A stretch of DNA of 60,505 nucleotides. Origin: MGBC163016 sp964518575. Lineage in GTDB: Bacteria > Actinomycetota > Coriobacteriia > Coriobacteriales > Eggerthellaceae. A model generated the notes under the pieces. The model did no database searches, had not been told where the DNA came from, and saw only the letters and a program-made list of their open reading frames with translations. Positions 54,200-60,505 of the stretch are shown here, piece by piece. How positions within the stretch are numbered: the stretch's first letter is position 1; the number at the start of each line of letters is the position of its first letter. The stretch lies in NCBI GenBank assembly GCA_964518575.1, contig CAZFGW010000011.1:1-60505 (forward strand). Reading direction: 5' to 3'. The position numbers were made by a program, and so were the translations under genes.

Positions 54200-56203
54200 A
54201 TGGCTGCGGTCTATGACACATCAACGGAAACCCACGCGGAGGTTTCGGCGTGGCAGGTGATCAGGCGTTTCATCAGCTACTATAAGCCGTATCGTGTTCT
54301 GCTATTCTTCGACCTTTTCTGCGCTGTGATCCTAGCGGCGGTCGACCTTGCATTCCCCCAGTTCCTGAACTTCTTCACGAAAGAATTCTTCCTTGAACCG
54401 GCCTCCGTGATCGTGGCGTCGCTCGGCGCGATTTTGCTTCTGTTCTTGGTGCTGTATGCCGTGCGCACGTTTTGCCAGTGGTTCATCACGTGTTGGGGTC
54501 ACATTATGGGTGCGCGCATGGAGGCGGACATGCGGCGTGATTTGTTCGAGCAGTACCAGCGCCTAACGTTCAGTTACTACGACCAGCACAATACGGGCAC
54601 GATGATGTCGAAGATCACGACGGATCTGTTCGACATTTCCGAACTCGCCCACCACGGACCTGAGAATCTGTTCATCTGCTTTCTGAAGATCGCGGGTTCG
54701 TTTGTGTTGTTGTTCATGATCAACGTGCCGCTGACTGCCATCATGCTCGTGACAACGCTTATCATGGCGGCGTTCTCCTTCGTCATCAACTACCGGCGGC
54801 GCGCCGTGTTTCGCGAAAACCGCGAGCGTATGGCGGGAATCAATGCCACGGTGCAGGATTCGCTCGGCGGGATCCGCGTCGTGAAATCGTTTGGGGGCGA
54901 GGCGGCGGAGCGCGAGAAGTTCCGCGGCGCGAACGAGGCGTTTCTCAGCACGAAGAACCGGTCGTATCGATTCCTCGGCGCCTTCCATGCCATCAACTCG
55001 CTGTTCTTGGGCGTGCTCTACACGATCACCATCGTGGGCGGCGGCTTTTTCGTAGCCGAGGGCACGCTCGGCGTTACGGATCTTGCCATGTATGCGCTCT
55101 ATATCGGCATTTTCATTTCGCCGGTCGAGCAGCTGATCAATTTCACGGAGACCATTCAGAAGGGGTACGCGGGCTTTCGGCGGTTCATGGAGGTGCTTGC
55201 GGAACGACCGGATGTCGCGAATCGTCCTGGGGCGGTTACGCTGACGCGCGCGGAAGCGGAGCGTGCGGGTATGGCGGATGTGCCGTGCGAAGAAGGAGCA
55301 GGTAGCACTGGCGCTGCAGCGAACGATGGCGAACGTGCTTCGGGTGCTGCGTGCGCTGCGGGTTCCGGGGGCGCTTCGGGTGCTGCGGGTTCCGGGGGTG
55401 CTGGCGATACGGCAGCTTCCGCAGGTGCAACGGGCGCGGATGGCGAACGTGCATCGTGCGACCGCAGCCTGATCAAGGGCGACCTTCGCTATCGCGACGT
55501 GCGTTTCTCCTACGACAAGAAGCATCCGGTCCTCGACGGATTCAACCTGCATGTTCCCGCCGGTTGTTCCGTTGCGCTTGTCGGTCCGTCGGGCGGCGGC
55601 AAGACCACGACCTGTTCGCTCCTTCCTCGCTTCTATGATGTTGACGGTGGCGCGATCGAAATCGACGGTATCGACATTCGCGACGTCACTGTTGAATCGC
55701 TGCGTGCCTCCATCGGAATCGTGCAGCAAGACGTGTATCTGTTCGGCGGAACCGTGCGCGAGAATATCGCGTACGGGCGGGCGGATGCCACCGAGGAGGA
55801 AATCATCGACGCTGCCAAGAAAGCCAATATCCACACGTTCATCATGAGCCTTCCCGACGGGTACGACACGCTCGTGGGGGAGCGCGGCGCGCGGCTTTCC
55901 GGCGGGCAGAAGCAGCGCGTTGCCATTGCACGCGTGTTCCTGCGCGACCCGAGCATTCTCATTCTTGATGAGGCAACAAGCGCTCTGGACAATGAGAGCG
56001 AGCGAGCTGTTCAGCAGTCGCTCGAGGCGCTGGCGCAGGGGCGTACAACGATGATGATCGCGCACCGGCTTTCGACCATTCGCAATGCGCGATTGATCGC
56101 CGTTGTTGAGGACGGACATGTTGTCGAACAGGGCACGCACGACGAGCTTCTGGCGCGCGGGGGCACGTACGCGCGGTACTACCGCATGCAGTTCGGCGAT
56201 TGA
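54200..56203 (+). CDS. ABC exporter, fused permease and ATPase, with Gly/Ala linker
   Basis: 667 residues. The membrane domain (about 20-330) has six segments. The ATPase domain (428-667) has Walker A GPSGGGKTT (462-470), Q-loop QQDVYLFGGTV, signature LSGGQ (566-570), Walker B ILILDEATSALD (586-597) and H-switch AHRLSTI. Between them, residues about 352-424 are a Gly/Ala/Ser/Asp-rich linker with repeated GAAGSGGA-like units, far longer than the usual 10-20 residues. It is of the MsbA/lipid or peptide exporter type; substrate unknown. The ribosome-binding site is weak and the upstream 91 bases are CG/GC-rich repeats. Confidence 0.92.
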   Translation: MAAVYDTSTETHAEVSAWQVIRRFISYYKPYRVLLFFDLFCAVILAAVDLAFPQFLNFFTKEFFLEPASVIVASLGAILLLFLVLYAVRTFCQWFITCWGHIMGARMEADMRRDLFEQYQRLTFSYYDQHNTGTMMSKITTDLFDISELAHHGPENLFICFLKIAGSFVLLFMINVPLTAIMLVTTLIMAAFSFVINYRRRAVFRENRERMAGINATVQDSLGGIRVVKSFGGEAAEREKFRGANEAFLSTKNRSYRFLGAFHAINSLFLGVLYTITIVGGGFFVAEGTLGVTDLAMYALYIGIFISPVEQLINFTETIQKGYAGFRRFMEVLAERPDVANRPGAVTLTRAEAERAGMADVPCEEGAGSTGAAANDGERASGAACAAGSGGASGAAGSGGAGDTAASAGATGADGERASCDRSLIKGDLRYRDVRFSYDKKHPVLDGFNLHVPAGCSVALVGPSGGGKTTTCSLLPRFYDVDGGAIEIDGIDIRDVTVESLRASIGIVQQDVYLFGGTVRENIAYGRADATEEEIIDAAKKANIHTFIMSLPDGYDTLVGERGARLSGGQKQRVAIARVFLRDPSILILDEATSALDNESERAVQQSLEALAQGRTTMMIAHRLSTIRNARLIAVVEDGHVVEQGTHDELLARGGTYARYYRMQFGD

Positions 56204-56483
56204 GAGAGGCGTGGGGCGCGAGACGTGGGATGCGGGGCGTGCGGGGCGTGAGGCACACGGAAGCCCTCGTTGCTCACCTTCGCTATAAACCTCCGGAGGA
56301 TCTTCCCGTTCGCGCTTGCCTTCGCCAAAACTTTCCACGTTATCCGCTCACGCCTGTGTTCGTTTTCGATAAACAATATGATGGCAAAATGCCGCCTTCG
56401 CCGCCAATCTATGCACAATGAGATCATGGAGTCGTTTCGATGGTGGCGGTCGTGCGCCGTCGCCCGCGAGTAAGGATGCTGCC
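56204..56483. other. Intergenic region with short G-rich direct repeats
   Basis: At 56208-56262 GGGGCG(T/C)G-type units recur several times. No gene, promoter consensus or terminator was recognised. Confidence 0.35.
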
Positions 56484-58055
56484 ATGATCCAGGGTGAGAA
56501 GATTTGGGTTGCCCAGGGCGAGAACCCGTGTTATCTGCTTTTGAACCAGGCGAACCGCCACGGGCTCATTGCGGGCGCGTCCGGCACCGGGAAGACCGTG
56601 ACGCTGAAAACCGTTGCAGAGGGATTCTCGAAGGCGGGCGTTCCGGTGTTCATGGCGGATGTCAAAGGCGATGTTACCGGTATGGCGGAGCTTTCGCCCG
56701 GCGACGAGAAGCTGCGGGCGCGTCTGGAGAAGCTCGGGGCAACGGCGTGGGAGCCGAGCGCTTGTCCCGTTCGTCTGTGGTCGATGACGGGGGACGCGGG
56801 CATTCCCATTCGCATCACCATTTCCGATATGGGTCCGCAGATGCTCGCGCGCTTGCTCGGTTTGACCGAGGCGCAGGAGGGCGTTTTGAACATTGCGTTC
56901 CGCGTTGCGGATGATACGGGCATGCTGCTTATCGATCTGAAGGATTTGCGTGCGATGCTCAATTACCTCAGCGACCATGCGAAGGAGCTTGAGGATACGT
57001 ACGGGCGGATTTCGTCGCAGTCGACGGGCGCGCTGCTTCGCGAACTGCTTGCCATTGAGGATCAGGGCGGCAACGAGTTCTTCGGAGAGCCCGCGCTCGA
57101 ACTTACGGATTGGTTCGCCTGCACGGATGCGGGCGAGGGGTATGTGAACATTCTGGCGGCACAGAAACTGATGCAGTACCCGCAGATCTATGCGATGTTC
57201 TTGCTTTGGATGATGAGTGAGCTCTACGAGACGCTGCCCGAGGTGGGCGACGCCGACAAGCCCAAGTTTGTCTTCTTCTTCGACGAGGCGCATCTGCTAT
57301 TCGACGATATGCCGAAAGCACTCACGGATCGGATCGTCCAAATGGTGAAGCTCATCCGGTCCAAGGGCGTGGGTATTTATTTCATCACGCAGTCGCCGTC
57401 CGATATTCCTGATGAGGTGCTCGCGCAGCTGTCCAATCGCATTCAGCATGGATTGCGTGCGTATACCCCGGCGGAGCAGAAGGCGGTCAAGGCGGCAGCC
57501 AAGGCATTTCGGGCGAATCCGTCGTTCGATTCGGAAGCAGCGCTGCAGGAGCTCGGCACAGGGGAGGCGCTCGTGTCTTTCCTTGCCGAGGATGGCAGCC
57601 CCTCTGTTGTTGAACGGGCAATGGTGCTCGCGCCCTCGTGTTCCATGGGTGCCGCAGAGCCAGCAACGATGGATGCGGTGATCGCGGGGCAGGCAGCGCT
57701 CATGGACAAGTATGGCACGGCGGTCGATCGCGAAAGTGCGTTCGAGATGATCGATGCGAAGCGCGCGGAAGATGAGGCGGCGCAAGCAGCAGCGTTGGCG
57801 GCAGCTGAGGAAGAGAAGCGACAAGCCGAGCTCGCGAAAGAGGAGCAGAAAAAGGCAGCGGCTGCCGAGAAGGCGGCTGCGAAAGAGGCAGAGCGCCAGG
57901 CGAAGGCGGCAGCCAAAGAGGCGGAACGTCAGGCGAAAGCCGCCGAGCGTCAGCAGGCGAAAACGATGGACGCGGTTACGTCCATCATCGGGCAAATGGG
58001 TCGCGAAGCGGGTCGGCAGATCATGCGCGGTTTGTTTGGCAATATGCGGCGTTAG
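56484..58055 (+). CDS. HerA-like ATPase of the DUF853/YjgR family
   Basis: 523 residues from ATG 56484 (TAAGGA upstream). It is a P-loop ATPase of the HerA/FtsK group: Walker A AGASGTGKTVTLK near residue 30, Walker B KFVFFFDEAHLLFDD near 265, and sensor region ITQSPSDIPDEVLAQLSNRIQHGLRAYTP (in part), all as in E. coli YjgR. The tail (about 420-500) is a Lys/Glu/Ala-rich helix with repeated KEAERQAKAA units, likely coiled coil. Cellular role of the family is not settled. Confidence 0.92.
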   Translation: MIQGEKIWVAQGENPCYLLLNQANRHGLIAGASGTGKTVTLKTVAEGFSKAGVPVFMADVKGDVTGMAELSPGDEKLRARLEKLGATAWEPSACPVRLWSMTGDAGIPIRITISDMGPQMLARLLGLTEAQEGVLNIAFRVADDTGMLLIDLKDLRAMLNYLSDHAKELEDTYGRISSQSTGALLRELLAIEDQGGNEFFGEPALELTDWFACTDAGEGYVNILAAQKLMQYPQIYAMFLLWMMSELYETLPEVGDADKPKFVFFFDEAHLLFDDMPKALTDRIVQMVKLIRSKGVGIYFITQSPSDIPDEVLAQLSNRIQHGLRAYTPAEQKAVKAAAKAFRANPSFDSEAALQELGTGEALVSFLAEDGSPSVVERAMVLAPSCSMGAAEPATMDAVIAGQAALMDKYGTAVDRESAFEMIDAKRAEDEAAQAAALAAAEEEKRQAELAKEEQKKAAAAEKAAAKEAERQAKAAAKEAERQAKAAERQQAKTMDAVTSIIGQMGREAGRQIMRGLFGNMRR

Positions 58056-58402
58056 GTTTTGGAGCGGGCGCGATGTGGTGAGGCGGCGGTGATTTCAAGC
58101 CGCATCATCCCCAACGACGTACCATTGCGGGCGTGAGGCGACGGTGATCTCGGGCGCAGCAACCCCGACAATGCAACGTTGACGGGCGAGATGAATCTCG
58201 CCCCCACATCTATACCCAGTTATTTTTCGTATTTGAACCATTTCTAGTTACGCAAGGTTCACCGGTGCCAAAACCGTTACGGGTCGCAATCTTCGCCATG
58301 ACGTCTTACAATCCCTGCGCAAGCGCGCGTCGCTTCGCCGTAGAGTTGGATTCGAACTATCCCCGCTGCATACACACTGCACCGTTCGAAAGGAACTCAA
58401 TC
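58056..58402. other. Intergenic region with short direct repeats and a palindromic element
   Basis: Two related blocks GTGAGGCGGCGGTGATTTC (58078-58096) and GTGAGGCGACGGTGATCTC (about 58133-58151) lie about 55 bases apart. The interspersed palindromic element follows at 58184. An in-frame extension of the rhodanese gene back to 58265 lacks a ribosome-binding site and is not counted. Confidence 0.45.
58184..58203 (+). repeat. Interspersed palindromic element, copy 8
   Basis: GGGCGAGAT-GA-ATCTCGCCC followed by CCCACATCTATACCC, downstream of the HerA-like gene. Confidence 0.75.
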
Positions 58403-58768
58403 ATGACAACCGCCACATCTCCCATCACGACTATCGATAGCGCCTGCGTTGAGCAGGATCGTGCGCATCATATTCCGCTCGTTGACGTTCGTCCCGCTTC
58501 CATGTATGACGCTGGGCACATTCCGGGTGCGAAGAACATTCCGCTCGTCGTTCCCGCAGATGGTTCGATGATTTCCGACGCCGACATGGTTTCAGCGGTT
58601 GAGGCTGCTGGCATCAAGCCTGATGACGACGTCGTTCTCTACTGTCAGACCGGATATCATGCGAACCTCGCTGCGCAGACGCTTGCGAAAGAGGGCTTCT
58701 CCCATATCGAGCTCTATTCGGGAAGCATGAACGACTGGACAGCGAAGAGGCTTCCCGTCGAGGCGTAG
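58403..58768 (+). CDS. Rhodanese-like sulfurtransferase domain protein
   Basis: 121 residues from ATG 58403, with AAAGGA nine bases upstream. Single rhodanese domain: LVDVRPASMYDAGHIPGAKNIPL (in part), then the active-site loop YCQTGYHA with its catalytic cysteine, and the C-terminal YSGSMNDWT. It should carry persulfide sulfur in the cytoplasm; no signal peptide. Partner unknown. Confidence 0.9.
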   Translation: MTTATSPITTIDSACVEQDRAHHIPLVDVRPASMYDAGHIPGAKNIPLVVPADGSMISDADMVSAVEAAGIKPDDDVVLYCQTGYHANLAAQTLAKEGFSHIELYSGSMNDWTAKRLPVEA

Positions 58769-58932
58769 ACTTTGCGCTTCTTTGTGGAGGCGCAACCAAA
58801 TAGCTTGCATTCAATGCGACTGCTCTTCACCATGCCCTACAATGATGATTGCATCATGGCTGCGGTTGTTCGTGCGAATATGAGGCGCGCAGCCTGCGGC
58901 ATACCCCGACCAACCCGATCACGCAGAGGACT

Positions 58933-59838
58933 ATGGCGAAGGATACGTATCGCGTACAGCGCAATGAGGATCTGTGGCCGCGCGGCACGCTTGACCGCGC
59001 GCAATTTGTTGCGCGGGTGTGGGAGGAGGGCGCGGAGCACTACCGCGATCTTCCGTGGCGCAATCTTGACGATGCGTATGCGGTGCTCGTTTCTGAGGTC
59101 ATGCTTCAGCAGACTCAGGTAGCGCGGGTCGAGCGCTATTGGGCGCGCTTTCTGGAAACGTTTCCCACGCTTGAGTCTCTCGCGCATGGCGAAGTTGCGC
59201 AGGTGCTCACGCTCTGGCAGGGTTTGGGATATAACCGGCGTGCGCTCTCGCTCAAACGAGCTGCCGAGCAGGTTTGTGCTTCTGGATCCATGGAACTGCC
59301 CGCTACGTTTGAGGAGCTCATCGCATTGCCGGGAATAGGTCCGGCAACGGCTGCCGGTGTCATGGCGTTTGCCTATGAGAAGCCGGCGGTCTATGTGGAA
59401 ACGAACGTGCGCGCGGTGTTCTTGCATGAGCTGTTTCCCGACGAGATGAGCGTACCTGACGCCGATCTGATTCCGTATGTCGCCGATGTTGCTGACACGC
59501 TCGATCCGCGCGGGTGGAATTATGCGCTTCTCGATTATGGTGCGGCGCTCAAGCGTGCGGGCGAAAATCCTACGAGGGCGAGCACAACCTACGCCCGTCA
59601 ATCGAAATTTACGGGATCGCGAAGGCAGAAACGCGCTGCGCTCGTGCGCATTGTTCTGCAGATGCCAGCAGGGATTTCGATTGAGGATGCCCGTCGGTTG
59701 CTTGATGAGAGCGAGCTGTCTGCGGGTCGTCCCGCCGTCGATCGAGCGTTTTTCGATGCCATCGTGTCCGATCTCGAACGCGAAGGGTTTTTGACGCACG
59801 AGCAAGACATGCTGCGGATTGCCTCGTCCGCTTCATGA
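58933..59838 (+). CDS. mutY: A/G-specific adenine glycosylase MutY-like, lacking Fe-S cysteines
   Basis: 301 residues from ATG 58933 (AGAGGA upstream). Removes adenine mispaired with 8-oxoguanine in the family. The catalytic glutamate lies in SEVMLQQTQV, the helix-hairpin-helix is LPGIGPATAAGVMAFAY, and the WQGLGYNRRAL loop matches. In place of the usual D-[GT]-NVxRV the sequence is VETNVRAVF, with Glu for the conserved Asp. No cysteines occur after the hairpin, so the 4Fe-4S cluster (C-X6-C-X2-C-X5-C) is absent. The C-terminal NUDIX-like 8-oxoG recognition domain is also missing. It may therefore have changed specificity. Confidence 0.85.
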   Translation: MAKDTYRVQRNEDLWPRGTLDRAQFVARVWEEGAEHYRDLPWRNLDDAYAVLVSEVMLQQTQVARVERYWARFLETFPTLESLAHGEVAQVLTLWQGLGYNRRALSLKRAAEQVCASGSMELPATFEELIALPGIGPATAAGVMAFAYEKPAVYVETNVRAVFLHELFPDEMSVPDADLIPYVADVADTLDPRGWNYALLDYGAALKRAGENPTRASTTYARQSKFTGSRRQKRAALVRIVLQMPAGISIEDARRLLDESELSAGRPAVDRAFFDAIVSDLEREGFLTHEQDMLRIASSAS

Positions 59839-59881
59839 CCAGAATTATCACAACGGGAATAATGATTGGGTATAGACGTTG

Positions 59882-59901
59882 GGGCGAGATTCATCTCGCC
59901 C
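59882..59901 (-). repeat. Interspersed palindromic element, copy 9 (reverse)
   Basis: GGGCGAGAT-TC-ATCTCGCCC preceded by GGGTATAGACGTTG, in reverse orientation, 44 bases after the mutY stop. Confidence 0.75.
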
Positions 59902-59937
59902 GCTTTGCGACGACTCGCACAATATTGCAGCTCACGA

Positions 59938-60226
59938 CTGGACATTTCAGCCGTCTCACGGGTTCGATTCTATGCAATATGCATAGTCCATGAGTTTCAT
60001 TGTAATAAGAAGACTAATAAGAATGGAGCGGGCGACGGGAATCGACAGAATCCGCTTCGCTAGGATTTTGGAGACCTCGCACCCGCTGCTGTCGCAGCGC
60101 TCGGCCCTAAAATGTCCACTGGACATTTTAGCCGTCTCACGGGTTCGATTCTATGCAGCACGCCCTGCGCATATTCATTATTGTTGTTGGGAATTAAATA
60201 AGAATGGAGCGGGCGACGGGAATCGA
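59938..60226. repeat. Tandem duplication overlapping the tRNA-Gly 3' end
   Basis: Two blocks recur with the same 181-base offset: a 39-base block (59938-59976 and 60119-60157, about one mismatch) and a 30-base block (60016-60045 and 60197-60226). The second block of the right unit is the 3' end of tRNA-Gly plus its downstream flank, so the left unit carries a truncated tRNA 3' end. The DNA between blocks has diverged. Confidence 0.7.
60107..60131. repeat. Perfect 25-bp palindrome at the duplication junction
   Basis: Twelve-base arms CTAAAATGTCCA / TGGACATTTTAG meet around a single C. It lies exactly where the second duplication unit begins. No T tract follows, so it is not a typical terminator. 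Confidence 0.6.
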
Positions 60227-60278
60227 ACCCGCGTGGTCAGCTTGGGAAGCTGAAATTCTACCATTGAATCACGCCCGC
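60205..60278 (-). tRNA. tRNA-Gly (anticodon CCC)
   Basis: The acceptor stem GCGGGCG / CGCCCGC pairs over seven bases. The D arm is ATTC-AATGGTA-GAAT, the anticodon stem TCAGC / GCTGA with loop TTCCCAA gives anticodon CCC, and the T arm has GGTTCGATTCC. The 3' CCA is encoded. It would read the GGG glycine codon. Confidence 0.95.
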
Positions 60279-60390
60279 AATTCAGCATCGACATTATAGC
60301 CCATAACAACTCATTCAACGAGAGACAATGATCCAGTGACAAAGTGTCAGGCTCATTGTCACATTCACGCTATCAACTACGGGCGTCTGT

Positions 60391-60466
60391 GGATATAGAC
60401 GTAGGGGCTGAACCATGCGTGACGATTAAGGATTCGATGGGGTTCGTGACTGGGTATAGATGTAGA
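60391..60466 (-). repeat. Degenerate tails of the interspersed element family
   Basis: GGATATAGACGTAGGGGCTGAACC (in part, 60391-60414) and GGGTATAGATGTAGAC (60453-60467 region) match the flank of reverse-orientation copies, but the GGGCGAGAT stem is lost. The first shares GGTTCAGCCCC with 38881-38891 as a sub-type. No gene is seen from 60279 to the window end. Confidence 0.45.
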
Positions 60467-60505
60467 CAATATGCCCATCGAGATGTCAGTCAGGAAGCCT
60501 CCGAA

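Larger units (their letters stand above)
59839..60204. other. Intergenic region with repeat element and tandem duplication
   Basis: Holds palindromic element copy 9, both units of a 181-bp-offset duplication up to the tRNA, and a 25-bp perfect palindrome at 60107-60131. No gene is seen. Confidence 0.6.

Noticed and set aside
52945..54201. A 418-codon minus-strand frame opposite the CDF transporter
   Set aside because: Antisense shadow of a conserved gene, with no motif of its own.
54563..56338. A 591-codon minus-strand frame opposite the ABC exporter
   Set aside because: Antisense shadow; the exporter motifs on the other strand are complete.

Overview
The window looks like the replication-origin region of a chromosome from an anaerobic, host-associated actinobacterium, most likely class Coriobacteriia (inference, about 0.7). 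The evidence is as follows. The order rpmH-rnpA-yidD-yidC-jag / rsmG / parA-parB lacks mnmE and mnmG, as in Actinobacteria. A parAB pair sits with canonical parS sites. Flanking genes are GC-rich around an AT-rich origin core. Anaerobe-type genes are present (a giant 2-hydroxyacyl-CoA-dehydratase-type activase and a double 4Fe-4S reductase-like protein), as is a giant BspA-like surface protein. Species cannot be named from sequence alone.

Left arm (1-20.3 kb). A minus-strand reading frame runs off the left edge and encodes at least 3,417 residues of a secreted BspA-like protein. It has an Ala/Thr-rich leader, an internal signal segment, an LRR_5-type region, an Ig-like segment, and then roughly 26-residue DUF285-type repeats nested in about 650-670-residue super-repeats. 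A 1.3 kb non-coding stretch with interspersed palindromic elements separates it from a degenerate membrane M28-peptidase-like protein, a one-pass coiled-coil-type protein, and an exonuclease-DinG helicase. A short tail-anchored unknown protein follows.

Origin core (20.3-38.4 kb). The order is ddl, rlmN (apparently leaderless), parB-parA (minus), rsmG (plus), then jag, yidC, yidD, rnpA, rpmH (minus) and dnaA (minus). Next come an unusual Bergerat-fold ATPase with a winged-helix tail (minus), a 676-bp AT-rich candidate oriC, dnaN (plus), recF (minus, inverted against dnaN), and gyrB-gyrA (plus). Three perfect parS sites lie at 23.3, 24.65 and 26.0 kb. GyrA has a strongly acidic extension of about 95 residues. 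DNA from about 21.3 to 31.2 kb is visibly AT-rich compared with both arms.

Right arm (38.4-60.5 kb). A convergent intergenic region carries two copies of the palindromic element. Then come a QueG-like Fe-S protein, and the operon [51-aa membrane peptide]-trkH-lipoprotein-rsgA. After these are a HAD phosphatase, a ZIP metal transporter, a Bcr/CflA-type MFS pump, BrnQ, a LOG-family nucleotide hydrolase, the giant activase, a CDF metal exporter, a fused ABC exporter with a Gly/Ala linker, a HerA-like ATPase, a rhodanese, a MutY without Fe-S cysteines, and tRNA-Gly(CCC) beside a tandem duplication that includes the tRNA 3' end.

Cross-cutting signal. A family of intergenic elements built on the inverted repeat GGGCGAGAT-NN-ATCTCGCCC followed by CCAACGTCTA occurs at least nine times in both orientations, always between genes. 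Two copies extend into a larger composite element (11.3-11.5 kb and 38.5-38.85 kb) with a second hairpin.
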